Assembly: GCF_010894435.1 (NCBI RefSeq)
Contig: NZ_JAAIXZ010000005.1
Coordinates: 372,001-436,000 of the forward strand
Origin: Pyxidicoccus trucidator
GTDB taxonomy: Bacteria > Myxococcota > Myxococcia > Myxococcales > Myxococcaceae
Length of the DNA stretch: 64,000 nt
Direction of reading: 5' to 3'
Part shown: piece after piece, positions 1 to 9,045 of the stretch
How the letters are laid out: each line of letters starts with the position of its first letter
Position numbering within the stretch: the stretch's first letter is position 1
Position numbers and translations under genes: made by a program
Notes under the pieces: model-generated
Seen by the model: only the letters and a program-made list of their open reading frames with translations
Database searches by the model: none
Told to the model about the DNA's origin: nothing

Positions 1-436
1 CGTAGATCCACACGAGTTGCATGATCGCATTGCGCCCCCACTTGGGCTCGCCCTTCATCTGAAAGGGCGCCTTCTGCTTCATTCCGATGCCGCACTTCTC
101 GCACCAGTCCGTGAGGTCGTACGTCGCTTGGCGATACCCGAAGACGTCCTCTGCCGGCTGCGGGTAGCCGTGGTGCCATGCGCCGATCTCCAACCAGCGC
201 GCAGAATCGATCTCCTTCTTCGTGAATTCGGTACGGGTCACGTCGGAAGCTCGCCACCGCTGAAACAGCGATGAGAGTGCTCCCCAGTTCTGGTGCTCCT
301 CGTCCACGTCGAAGGCCAGGAGTGAATCGCCGCCACCAGGGAGGGCGACCCCCTCGGGAAGCTTCACGCCGAGTGTCTCAATCTCGCGCCGCTGCTCCGG
401 ATTCGCCCGAAGTCCGATTCGATGAACAACTTTCAT
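1..436 (-). CDS. Putative immunity protein to the Rhs toxin (3' end beyond window)
   Basis: The reading frame starts at an ATG whose first bases overlap the TGA of the upstream rhs gene (ATGA, 4 bp) and stays open to the window edge, giving at least 145 residues. Visible motifs are HHGYPQP near residue 93, WCEKCG (a CXXC pair, possibly half of a zinc site) near residue 115, and GEPKWGRNAIMQLVW near the edge. I recognise the style of small myxobacterial CXXCG-type immunity proteins but cannot name a family firmly. The assignment rests on position: a small gene translationally coupled to the 3' end of a polymorphic Rhs toxin is normally its cognate immunity gene, neutralising the toxin in the producing cell. 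Base composition is lower in GC than the neighbouring T6SS genes. The stop codon is not in the window. Confidence 0.6.
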   Translation of the reverse strand, partial: MKVVHRIGLRANPEQRREIETLGVKLPEGVALPGGGDSLLAFDVDEEHQNWGALSSLFQRWRASDVTRTEFTKKEIDSARWLEIGAWHHGYPQPAEDVFGYRQATYDLTDWCEKCGIGMKQKAPFQMKGEPKWGRNAIMQLVWIY

Positions 437-3400
437 AGGCCCAGCGCCTTCAATATCCCGGGGTACGATGAGTATATTTGCCGCGCGGCATCCCTAACCA
501 TCTCAGGATTCGCTGCGCCTGTTCCCTTTGTTCCGTAGGGAATCAGCGCCCGCCACGCATTCGTGAATACTTGGTGTTCCGTCGGCGTAACCGCAACAGA
601 CACCATCTGACGCGCTTTTTCGTTCATAACCTTCGCAAAGCGCTTCTCGAGCAGGTGATGCGCCTGGAGACCGGTCCCCTTGATCGCCTTGCCGAGTTGC
701 CCGTAGGACTTCAGGCCGAACTCGCCCGCCCGAGAAAGCCCACCGAAGGCTTGTAGCGCACCCTTCGCGGCATCACCACATTTGCTCAGCCCCAAGGGAT
801 CGGTGGCAGAGAGTGGATCTTCGGGGTAGCCGTAAAGACGAGGCCCTGCCGCCAGCCCTAGCGGGTCCTGGCTGATGTAGCGCCCAGCCTCTGCGTCGTA
901 GTAGCGGAAGCGATTGTAGAGGAGGCCCGTCTCCTCATCCTCGTACTGGCCAGGCCAGCGCCAGGGGCAGTGACGAACGGCGACGTCGGACCTTCCCACC
1001 CCGAAGGCATCCAACTGCATCCGCCAGGCGAGCTGACCCAGTTCGTCGTACATCTCGGTTGGCGCACCCAGGTGGTCCGTCACCACCGAGTAGCGCCCAG
1101 TCGCGTCCTCCCGCGCCATCGGGGAGAAGCTGTCCGGCTCGAACAACCACGTCGTGACTCCCTCAGCTGAAGCCACCTCGTGCAGGGGCACGTGCCCGTC
1201 CCACACGAAGCGCACCTCGCGCTTGGAGGCGGCCACGGGGCCTGCTCCTTCCGCGCCCAGCACCACCTTCTGGGTGCGTCTGTCCAGCGCGTCATAGCCC
1301 AGGAGCACACGCTGGCCATCCGGCCGTTGCACCTCGTGCAGCAGGCCCGCCCCGTTCCATCCATAGCGCCAGGTTCCCTGGGCCGTCTGCTTCTCCGTCA
1401 GGTTGCCGTCGGCGTCATATTCGTAACGGGTACCGTCCGCCTCCAGCAGCCGCCCGCCCGGTCCATAGCGCCTGTCTTGCCGCTCTCGGGTGCGGTAGAG
1501 GTTGCCCACCGCGTCCATGGCGCGGTGCTGGAGGCTGCCGTCCGGCCTTCGCTCCCCCACCAGCCGTCCCCGGATGTCGTGGAAGTACTCGGTGGCTCGG
1601 TCGTGCGCCGTGTCCGACATGGCCGCCAGCTGCCCCTCGGGGCGCCAGCGCCACGTGCGTTGAGCTTCCTTCCTCCCACCAACGAGAGTCCGTCTCTCGG
1701 TGGGAAGGCCGGCCTCGTCGTGCTTCCAGGCGGCGACCACACCGCCGGGCATCCACCGCGTCACCTCCAGCCCGCCCGCGTCCCGCTCCATCCGGACGGT
1801 CCACTCCGCCCGGCCCGGCGAGCTGTACGTCACGCCACTGACCGCGCCCAGTGCATCCCGCAGCAGCTTCTGGTGGGCCCCCAGGGTGCTCTCCACCTCC
1901 ACCCGGTGACCGGCCGACGAGTAGCGTGACGTCACCTCGCCATCCGCCTGCTTCTCCGACACCACCCGTCCCAGCGCGTCCCGCTCCAGCGCCACCTTGC
2001 CTGACTCGTTCTCCGCCTCCAGCAGCGCTCCGTCCGGCCGGTAGCGGAAGGCGCGGAAGGTCCCGTCGCCGTAGTCCACCCGTGTCAGCCGCCCGGCCTC
2101 GTCGTAGGAGAAGTGCCGAGTCCGTCCGCTGGGCTGGGTGGCCTTCGAAATCCGGCCCGCCGCGTCGTACACGTAATGCCACGTGGCCCCGTCGAAGCCC
2201 TCCTCGCTCGCGACGCGGCCCAGCTCATCCCGCGTATAGCGATACACCTCGCCCGCCTCGTTCTTCACTTCCACCAGGCGGCCCTCGGCGTCGTGGGTCA
2301 TGCCCAGTCGGGTGCCCGCCTCTTCGCGGAAGGCAGGCCAGTGGAAGCCCGCATAACCCATGCGCACCTGCCGCAGTGGCCCCTTCACCTCCAGGAGATT
2401 GCCCTCCGCGTCATAGCGGCTCTCCCAGGTGTCGCGGCCGGGCCCCTCGACTCGCACGGGCCTGTTCAGCAGGTCGTATTGCACCCGCTCCGTTCCACCG
2501 CGCGCGTCTCGCAGGGAGGTTCTCCGGCCTCGCCTGTCATGCTCCAGGCGCACCTGCGCCCCGGTAGGAAAGCGCACACGGATGGGGTTGCACTGCGCGT
2601 CGTACGCGTACTCCGTCCGCTCGCCGCCCGCACCCACCTCCGCCGCCAGCAGGCCGCCCTCGTATTCGTAGCGCCGCGCCTCCTTCAGGGGGTTGGTTTC
2701 CTCCAGTAACTGTCCCCGTACGTCGTAACGCCAACGCCAGACGCCACCGTTCGCATCAGTGGCCTCCTCGGGCAGGTTGTGGCCGTTGTAGCGCAGCACC
2801 ACTGAGGCCCCGTCCGGACCCACCACCTTCGTGCGGTTGCCGCGCGCGTCGTACTCGTAGAAGGTGGCGAGGCCCAGTGCGTCCGTCTCCGCCACCAGCC
2901 GCAGCGCCTCGTCGTACTCCTTGCGCTTCTCCCCGCCCAGCGCGTCCACCTCCCTCACCACCACGCCGCGCCCGTCCGACGCGTACGTGGTGGTGTGGCC
3001 CAGCGAGTCCGTCACCTCGGTGACGCCGGCCTTCCTGTCGTAGCGCAGTCGGTGATTGAAGATGTCCCCGTCCCCCCAAGTGCGCACGCACCAGGCATCC
3101 GGTCCCTGGCCGTCGTACTCGAAGTGGAAGGACAGCCCCGTCCTGTCCGTCTCCCGGACCAGCACGCCACCTTCGTAGGCGTAGCGCGTGGCTTGGCCCA
3201 GGGCGTCCTGCGCCTCCAGCAGGTGCCCTGACTCCGAGTACACGTAGCGGTTGTGTGTCACCTGTCCCGGCTCGCGCGGATGCGGCAGTGCCACCCGGAG
3301 CAGGTGTCCCGCCGCGTCGCACTCGAAGAGCACCCGCCGGCCCGCGCTGTCCCGCACCCACCGCAGGTGCCCTTGCCCGTCGTACTCGTACTCCACCGAG

Positions 3401-4491
3401 TGGCCCACCCGGTTGCGCGTGCGTACCACCCGGCACACGCCGGCCTGCCGCTCCCCGGGAACGCCCCGCAGCTCATGAGTGAGGCCTTCCGCCGACTCCA
3501 CCTCCCAGCGCTGCTCCGCCTCCCGTCGCAGCGTCAGCCGGTTCACCGGGTCATACAGCTCCGTCTGCACCGGCATCCGCTGCCTGGGAAGGCTCGCGGT
3601 GTTGAACTCAAGCTCCCTCCCGTCCTCCGCCCGGTACACCACGCGCCCGGGCTCCTCCCAGACAGCGAGGTCCAGCGAGTGGCTCCACCCGTACCCCACG
3701 GCCGTGTCCCGCCACCCCAGGCTGGAGGAGTAGTGACGCGTGAACCGCAACGGAATGGGCCCCGGCAGCTCCCAGTCCGTCGCCTCCGTCACCACCCGTC
3801 CCGTCACCACGTCCACCGGGTGCCCCGTCATGGAGCAGAGCTTTTTGTGGGTCCAGTCGCGGGCGCGCTTGCCCAGGCCCAGCTTGTTCATCACCCGGGC
3901 CGCCTTGCGGTGCAGGCGCTGGGACAGGGCCTTCATCCTCCGGCTGGCCTTCTGCGCCTTGCGGAGCTTCTTGAGTCCCTTGCCCAGGACTCCCATCGCC
4001 AGCTTCCCCGCCATGACCGACAGGGAGATGGTGGGGGGGCCTCCCACGATGACGGGCGGCCCCGCGGGGATGGAGAGCGCGATGGAGGTGGGCAGCTGCA
4101 GCGTCTTCGCTCCCGGCCCCTTCTTGCGCGGCGGCGACGGCATGCCGATGTCCTGGCAGCTCAGCACCGGCAGCAGCATGTAGGTGAAGGGCTCTTCATC
4201 CACCACCACGGTGGAGCTGCCCATGAACGTCTCGTTCTCATTCCCTGGAGGCTTGGCGAAGACCCCTCCAATGGGAAAGTGCGGAGGCAGCGTGCGACCG
4301 CCCGTGCCCGCTTGCGCTCGCGGCAGCCCGTTCACCTTCACCGTGGCACCGATGATGGGCAGGTAGTCGAACGGGTCGAACACGATTCCAATATGCGGGT
4401 GGGGAATGGGCACCACCGGGCCGGGCGGAGTGATGATGAAGTGGATGTCCACTCCCAGCACCGGGTCGAGATGCTTCACCGCGGGCATCAT
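433..4491 (-). CDS. PAAR-like/Rhs-repeat T6SS effector with C-terminal HNH-like nuclease toxin
   Basis: A 1352-residue polymorphic toxin. Residues about 1-110 form a PAAR-like N-terminus that would cap the VgrG spike. A basic linker follows, then the Rhs entry segment (GHPVDVVTGRVV near 228) and a long run of YD repeats such as YEYDARGN and YAYDAQCN. The Rhs core ends with GLLYNRFRYYDAEAGRYISQ and two DPLGL boxes, the usual self-cleavage region. The last 117 residues (436-786) are the variable toxin: GLQAHHLLEKRF (about 1274-1285) and TPTEHQVF (about 1302-1309) resemble the His-rich core of HNH/endonuclease VII-like toxins, so DNA or RNA cleavage is inferred. The start codon overlaps the stop of the TPR gene (ATGATG), showing tight coupling; the second ATG at 4488 is an alternative start. 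The toxin-coding end has a lower GC content than the core. Confidence 0.85.
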   Translation of the reverse strand: MMPAVKHLDPVLGVDIHFIITPPGPVVPIPHPHIGIVFDPFDYLPIIGATVKVNGLPRAQAGTGGRTLPPHFPIGGVFAKPPGNENETFMGSSTVVVDEEPFTYMLLPVLSCQDIGMPSPPRKKGPGAKTLQLPTSIALSIPAGPPVIVGGPPTISLSVMAGKLAMGVLGKGLKKLRKAQKASRRMKALSQRLHRKAARVMNKLGLGKRARDWTHKKLCSMTGHPVDVVTGRVVTEATDWELPGPIPLRFTRHYSSSLGWRDTAVGYGWSHSLDLAVWEEPGRVVYRAEDGRELEFNTASLPRQRMPVQTELYDPVNRLTLRREAEQRWEVESAEGLTHELRGVPGERQAGVCRVVRTRNRVGHSVEYEYDGQGHLRWVRDSAGRRVLFECDAAGHLLRVALPHPREPGQVTHNRYVYSESGHLLEAQDALGQATRYAYEGGVLVRETDRTGLSFHFEYDGQGPDAWCVRTWGDGDIFNHRLRYDRKAGVTEVTDSLGHTTTYASDGRGVVVREVDALGGEKRKEYDEALRLVAETDALGLATFYEYDARGNRTKVVGPDGASVVLRYNGHNLPEEATDANGGVWRWRYDVRGQLLEETNPLKEARRYEYEGGLLAAEVGAGGERTEYAYDAQCNPIRVRFPTGAQVRLEHDRRGRRTSLRDARGGTERVQYDLLNRPVRVEGPGRDTWESRYDAEGNLLEVKGPLRQVRMGYAGFHWPAFREEAGTRLGMTHDAEGRLVEVKNEAGEVYRYTRDELGRVASEEGFDGATWHYVYDAAGRISKATQPSGRTRHFSYDEAGRLTRVDYGDGTFRAFRYRPDGALLEAENESGKVALERDALGRVVSEKQADGEVTSRYSSAGHRVEVESTLGAHQKLLRDALGAVSGVTYSSPGRAEWTVRMERDAGGLEVTRWMPGGVVAAWKHDEAGLPTERRTLVGGRKEAQRTWRWRPEGQLAAMSDTAHDRATEYFHDIRGRLVGERRPDGSLQHRAMDAVGNLYRTRERQDRRYGPGGRLLEADGTRYEYDADGNLTEKQTAQGTWRYGWNGAGLLHEVQRPDGQRVLLGYDALDRRTQKVVLGAEGAGPVAASKREVRFVWDGHVPLHEVASAEGVTTWLFEPDSFSPMAREDATGRYSVVTDHLGAPTEMYDELGQLAWRMQLDAFGVGRSDVAVRHCPWRWPGQYEDEETGLLYNRFRYYDAEAGRYISQDPLGLAAGPRLYGYPEDPLSATDPLGLSKCGDAAKGALQAFGGLSRAGEFGLKSYGQLGKAIKGTGLQAHHLLEKRFAKVMNEKARQMVSVAVTPTEHQVFTNAWRALIPYGTKGTGAANPEMVRDAARQIYSSYPGILKALGL

Positions 4492-5798
4492 GCTGCCTGA
4501 CCTCCCGCGGCCGGAGTCTCCGGACGCCAGTCATCTCCCAGGACCGACCGCACCTCCGACTCCATCGCCTCCGCGGCGCGTGCCCCCTGTCTCTCGTGGC
4601 TCAGTCGCACCAGCGCCTCCCCCACATAGGGCAGCGTCGAGGTCTCCCGCGTCGTGGCAGCCATGGCCCGGCCCACCTCCCACGCGCGCTGGCCGTGCTC
4701 CCAGGCCCGCTCCACCTCCTTCGTCACCTCGCGGCACCAGCTGGCCATGCGCCAGCACTCCAGCTCCAGGCGGGCGTCCTCCAACTGGCGCGCCAGGGGC
4801 GCCGTCTCCTCGTACAGCGTCGCCGCCTGGGAATGCTCCTGCGCCGTGACCCAGGCGGCTCCCTGAGCCAGGCGCGACCTCAACCGCAGCTGTGCGCCTT
4901 GTGGCTCGCCCTTCGCCGCCGACTCTTCGGCTGCTGCCTCCGCCTGGCGGTAGTGCTCGAGCGCCTCCTTCGGCCTTCCAGCCCCCAGCAGGGCGCCGCC
5001 CATCACGAAGCGCGCCGCGACCACCAACGCGTACAGACCTTGCCCGGCGACCACGGCCACCGCCTGGGCCCCCAGCCGCTCCACCTGTCCCACGTCGCCC
5101 TTCGTCGCCGCGTTCCCCATGCGGACGAAGAGCTCCCGGAACTTCCCTCCCGGTGTGTCCAGGTGCCCGGCCTCCTGAGACAGCTCCTCCAGGGCCCGCC
5201 CCATGGCCAGCTTCGCCGGTATCGTCACCACCCGCTCGGGCCAGACCTCGGCCAGCGGCTCCAGCCCCAGTGTCCTCGCGTCGTCCAGCACCACCAGGCG
5301 GACGTGCGCCGACGCGGCCTTCCGCACCGCGTCCTCCAGCCACTTCAGCCACGCGCCTGCGTCCGTTCCGCGCGCTGGCATCAGCACCACCGCCAGGTGC
5401 TCGCACAGGCTCTCGGAGTGGGCCCGCAGCGAGTCGCACGCGGCCAGGAAGGCGTCCACGTCCGTTCCACTGGCCTGCACCGGCGGGCACGTCCAGCCTG
5501 GAAGCCCTGCGTCGTCGAGGTCCGCGCGGCTCTCCTCCGCCAGCCGCACCAGGGCCTCGCGCAGCGCGTACCCGTACCGTGCCGGCTCATCGAAGGGCTC
5601 CTCCAGGCGGAGAAAGAGGTCCGGACACTCCCCGAGCCGCTCATCTCCCTCCTTGTGGAGGAAGGCCTCCACCATCCGCACCTCGTCCGGCTCCACCACC
5701 CAGCGCAGCAGGCGCGCCTCGGGAAGCTGGGCAAACTCCGTCCACTGGTCGTGTAGCAAATCCAGCCGCCGCTCCACCGCGTTCTTGCTCACCATCAT
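4488..5798 (-). CDS. TPR-containing T6SS effector adaptor or loading protein (putative)
   Basis: A 436-residue soluble protein between vgrG and rhs. The first half has no recognisable domain. The second half, about residues 225-420, is a set of TPR-like helical pairs with Ala/Leu/Tyr spacing (for example GAGRPKEALEHYRQAEAAAE and AQEHSQAATLYEETAPLARQ). T6SS effectors of the Rhs class usually need a chaperone (EagR, DUF4123 or DUF2169 families) encoded next to vgrG. None of these is obvious here, so this protein is the best candidate for that job, by context only. It overlaps rhs by 4 bp. Two ATGs lie in tandem; an AGGAG sits about 6 nt before the second (5795), which is probably the one used. 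Confidence 0.6.
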   Translation of the reverse strand: MMVSKNAVERRLDLLHDQWTEFAQLPEARLLRWVVEPDEVRMVEAFLHKEGDERLGECPDLFLRLEEPFDEPARYGYALREALVRLAEESRADLDDAGLPGWTCPPVQASGTDVDAFLAACDSLRAHSESLCEHLAVVLMPARGTDAGAWLKWLEDAVRKAASAHVRLVVLDDARTLGLEPLAEVWPERVVTIPAKLAMGRALEELSQEAGHLDTPGGKFRELFVRMGNAATKGDVGQVERLGAQAVAVVAGQGLYALVVAARFVMGGALLGAGRPKEALEHYRQAEAAAEESAAKGEPQGAQLRLRSRLAQGAAWVTAQEHSQAATLYEETAPLARQLEDARLELECWRMASWCREVTKEVERAWEHGQRAWEVGRAMAATTRETSTLPYVGEALVRLSHERQGARAAEAMESEVRSVLGDDWRPETPAAGGQAA

Positions 5799-5822
5799 CC
5801 GCTCCTGGGGGACGGGGCTGGC

Positions 5823-7967
5823 TTACTGGCGCCCACTGTCGGCCGGCGTGGGCGCCGTGGGTTGCGCATCCGCCGGTGTCTCTGGCGCGGCTGCGTTCAC
5901 GCCACTGCCGTTGAGCGGCGCTCCTCCGCTGTTGAGGTTCACCACCGTCCCCATCACGGAGATGCTCGCCGCGTCGATGGTGATGAAGTTGCCTCCCACC
6001 TTCAAGGTCAGGCCCTGCGACGCCTCGATGACCACTTTGGGGGCGCTCAGGTGAATCTCCTTGCCGGCTTCCAGCGCGTGGTTGCTGCCCACCTTGAGCT
6101 GCACGTCCTTGCCCACGGTGATGGACCAGGTGTCCCCCACCTGCTCGTTGCGCTTGCCCCCCACCGACAGGTGGCTGTCCGCGTCCACCTTCTCCTTGCG
6201 GCTGGCCTGGATGTGGACGTCCTGGTTGCCCGGTCCATCAATGCCACCCACCAGCAGCTTCAGGTCTCCGCCGATGTGCTCCTGGCTGTGGCGGTGCACC
6301 TTGAGGTTCTTGTCCCGGAAGACCAGCTCGTTCTGGTCTCCGACCTTCCCATTGCTTCCCTCGCCGCCGATGGTCTGATGACGGTCGTTGAGGATGTTCT
6401 CCATGGAGTCGTGTTTGACGTGCACGTCCATGTTGCGCTGGGAGTGGATGAACACCTGCTCGGCACCCTTCTTGTCCTCGAAGCGCAGCTCGTTGAAGCC
6501 CTGGCCCCCGGGCGAGGTATTGGTGCGCAAGGTGCTCTTGGTCTTCTCGTCAGGGAGCGGGTAGGGCGTGGGGTTGATTCCGTTGTACACACGCCCCGTA
6601 ATCAGTGGCCGGTCCGGGTCTCCTTCGATGAAATCCACCACCACTTCCTGGCCGATGCGCGGGATGAACATGCCGCCCCAGGCCTCGCCGCCCCAGGGCT
6701 GGCTGACCCGGACCCAGCAGGAACTCTTCTCGTCACGCTTGCCCTCGCGGTCCCAGTGGAACTGGACCTTCACCCGGCCGAACTCGTCCGTGTAGATCTC
6801 CTCGCCCGAGGGCCCCACCACGATGGCCGTCTGGATACCTCGCACCACCGGCTTCGGCGTCACCCGCGCCGGCCGGTACGGTACGTCCTCCGGCAGGCAC
6901 GAGAAGTGGTTGGAGTAGCTCAGCTGCCCGCCAACCCCAGACTCCTCCTCCAGCACCTGCGGTTGGTAGCCCTCATGCGCCACCCCTGTCAGGAGATGGC
7001 GGCGATTGAAGAGCTTCCGCGCATGGCCCGTCAGCGTGAACATTCCTCCAGGCACGAAGCGCTCGCAGTCGCTCTCTCCGTGCCCCTCCACCCGTAGCGC
7101 CTGCCACTCCTCCATCCGCACCTGTGCCAGCGTCGCGCCCTTGGCCGGCGAGCCCCGGCCCGGCAGCTGGTACTCGCCCGGGTAGTCGTACACCTCCAGG
7201 TCCGCGTCCTTCGCCCCCGTGCCCTTCACCTCCATGGGCATGTTCGGACGCTTGAAGTTGAAGTCGCGCAGCGCCACCTGCCCCGGCTGCACCTCCTCCG
7301 TGAAGCGGAAGCGCTCCACGTGGTCCCCGTCCGTCACCATCCCCGTGCTGTGCCGGAAGGGAATCAGCTCGGCTGGAATCGCCTTGAAGGCGCTTGCGGC
7401 ATCTCCCATCACCAGCACGTGCCCGTCCGGCGAGTGCTCGAAGAAGTAGAAGATGCCGTCCTCCTCCATGAGCCGGCTCATGAAGGCCCAGTCGGACTCG
7501 CGGTACTGCACGCAGTAGTCCCGCGGCTCGTAGCTGCCGCTCAGTGCCACCCGGTACTGGTCGCCCGCGATGCCCGCCGCCGCCAGCACCTTCTTGAGGA
7601 TGTCCGGCGTCGTCATCCCCTGGAAGATGCGGCAGTCCTGCCGGTGCCTCAGCCGCCAGACCTGCGGCACCAGCGTGGCCCGATACAGGGTGTAGCGGGG
7701 GAGTGCCTGTACCTGCTCGAAGCGGCACACCATGCCGTGCACGCTCCGGGGCCCCTTGTCTCCCAGCACCGTCAGCAGCGCCGGCTTGCCGACGATGCTG
7801 TCGAAGTCCAGCGCCGGGCTCGTGCTGGCCAGCTCCAGGTGGAATTCGAAGAGGCCGGACAGCGCCTCCTGCCCGGAGAAGCGCGTGACCCGCAGCTCCG
7901 CCGCGCAGCCGGTCACCTCGAACCGGAACACCGCCGTGCTGCTCAGGAATGAGGACCTTGCAACCAT
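5823..7967 (-). CDS. vgrG: T6SS spike protein VgrG
   Basis: A trimeric needle tip of the type VI secretion system, related to phage T4 gp27/gp5. The 714-residue form starts at ATG 7967 (MVARSSFL); the longer open frame to 8018 would overlap tssG and lacks a ribosome site. Residues about 10-320 fit the gp27-like base (FRFEVTG, SGLFEFHLEL, FEHSPDG). About 370-450 is the OB-fold/gp5 segment (TDEFGRVKVQFHWDREGK, SCWVRVSQPWGG, FIPRIGQEVVVDFIEGDPDR, VYNGINPTPYPLP). About 460-690 is a repetitive beta-rich needle, and a short Pro/Ala-rich tail ends in DSGRQ. No separate enzymatic C-terminal domain is visible, so the cargo is probably the downstream PAAR-Rhs protein. Confidence 0.95.
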   Translation of the reverse strand: MVARSSFLSSTAVFRFEVTGCAAELRVTRFSGQEALSGLFEFHLELASTSPALDFDSIVGKPALLTVLGDKGPRSVHGMVCRFEQVQALPRYTLYRATLVPQVWRLRHRQDCRIFQGMTTPDILKKVLAAAGIAGDQYRVALSGSYEPRDYCVQYRESDWAFMSRLMEEDGIFYFFEHSPDGHVLVMGDAASAFKAIPAELIPFRHSTGMVTDGDHVERFRFTEEVQPGQVALRDFNFKRPNMPMEVKGTGAKDADLEVYDYPGEYQLPGRGSPAKGATLAQVRMEEWQALRVEGHGESDCERFVPGGMFTLTGHARKLFNRRHLLTGVAHEGYQPQVLEEESGVGGQLSYSNHFSCLPEDVPYRPARVTPKPVVRGIQTAIVVGPSGEEIYTDEFGRVKVQFHWDREGKRDEKSSCWVRVSQPWGGEAWGGMFIPRIGQEVVVDFIEGDPDRPLITGRVYNGINPTPYPLPDEKTKSTLRTNTSPGGQGFNELRFEDKKGAEQVFIHSQRNMDVHVKHDSMENILNDRHQTIGGEGSNGKVGDQNELVFRDKNLKVHRHSQEHIGGDLKLLVGGIDGPGNQDVHIQASRKEKVDADSHLSVGGKRNEQVGDTWSITVGKDVQLKVGSNHALEAGKEIHLSAPKVVIEASQGLTLKVGGNFITIDAASISVMGTVVNLNSGGAPLNGSGVNAAAPETPADAQPTAPTPADSGRQ

Positions 7968-7998
7968 GGTGACGGACCTCGAAGGAGAGGGGAGGGGC

Positions 7999-9045
7999 TC
8001 ACGAAGAGCCGGGAACACTCACGTGCATGCGCCGGTTCGTGCCAATCCACGTGTCGCGGCCGAGCCGGCGCGGCTCGTTGCTGGTCAGCTGGAAGGACTG
8101 CTGCACGCTTTCTGCCAGGAACAGCTCGAAGCTGTACTCGAGCGGGTCGCGGATGAAGAGCTCCACCAGCTCGCGCGCCTGCGGGAAGAGGTCTCCTTCC
8201 GGCAGCAGTCGTTGCCACGTGCGCGGCGGCAGCGGGCCAATCTCGATCTGGAAGCGCCCCATGCGGTCCACCGCCTTGCTTCCCAGCAGGAAGTTGCGGC
8301 CGAGCTGGCGGTGCGCCCGCCCCAGTTGCGTGCGCGCGTCGATGTCCACCCACCGCCCCACGAACTGGTTCACCGTGACTCGCGCCTCGCCCAGGTGCTC
8401 GCCCAGAAGGTCTGTCAGTGCCAGCTCCAGCCGCTCCGCCGAGCGCGTGTGGCACGCCAGCAGGTGTGCGATGCGCAAGAGCCGCCACGGCGGCAGCGTG
8501 CCCGGCCGCTCCTTCTCGTAGGTGTCCAGGCCCGCGAGGCTCAGCATCCGCCGGGACCATTCGTCCGTGCAGTCCGAGGTCAGCTCGCTCGTCACCCGGT
8601 AGCGGCAGAGCACCCGAAACAAGAGTGACAGCAGCCGGTGGTGGAACAGGTCCAGGAACTCGCGGCGGACGGGGTGGTCCGGGTCCTCCTGCGCCACCTC
8701 CTCGGCCATCTGCGAGGGCAGGGGGCTGCTCGCGCCGGTGAGCCCGAGGAAGGTGGTGACCACCTCGAAGAGCGGCCGCTTCGAGTCCGGGACGTCCGGC
8801 CGGGCGGGCATCTGGCGCAGCGTGACTGCGCTGACATCTCCCGACGCGAAGGCCAGCGACGGATCATGCCGGAAGCGGATGCGCTCCTCCAACACCGGCC
8901 CGAGGTCTCCCACGCGGACCGCGTCCGGCGTCAGCCGCTCCAGGTAGGCCACGAGCTCGAAGAAGCCAAACTGCGAGGCCTGCGGCGCAAGCTGCTGCGC
9001 CGTCGCGGCTAGCAGATCATCTTCGCGCCGTTGCGCGGTGTCCAC
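7999..9045 (-). CDS. tssG: T6SS baseplate subunit TssG
   Basis: A component of the T6SS baseplate wedge, which contains TssE, TssF and TssG with TssK. I choose the GTG at 9045, which has GGAG five bases upstream and lies inside the end of tssF, a common arrangement for this pair. It gives 348 residues, the usual size. The N-terminal GFFELVAYLERLTPD and the following FRHDPSLAFASGDVS, then PLPSQMAEEV and EFLDLFHHRLLSLLFRVL, are typical of VasB/ImpH-type proteins. A longer frame to 9138 would only add sequence shadowing tssF. It is followed by vgrG after a 31-bp gap. Confidence 0.92.
   Translation of the reverse strand: MDTAQRREDDLLAATAQQLAPQASQFGFFELVAYLERLTPDAVRVGDLGPVLEERIRFRHDPSLAFASGDVSAVTLRQMPARPDVPDSKRPLFEVVTTFLGLTGASSPLPSQMAEEVAQEDPDHPVRREFLDLFHHRLLSLLFRVLCRYRVTSELTSDCTDEWSRRMLSLAGLDTYEKERPGTLPPWRLLRIAHLLACHTRSAERLELALTDLLGEHLGEARVTVNQFVGRWVDIDARTQLGRAHRQLGRNFLLGSKAVDRMGRFQIEIGPLPPRTWQRLLPEGDLFPQARELVELFIRDPLEYSFELFLAESVQQSFQLTSNEPRRLGRDTWIGTNRRMHVSVPGSS

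Noticed and set aside
7968-8018. Longer VgrG start at 8018
   Set aside because: It would overlap tssG and adds an Arg/Pro/Ser-rich stretch unlike VgrG N-termini; ATG 7967 aligns with the family.
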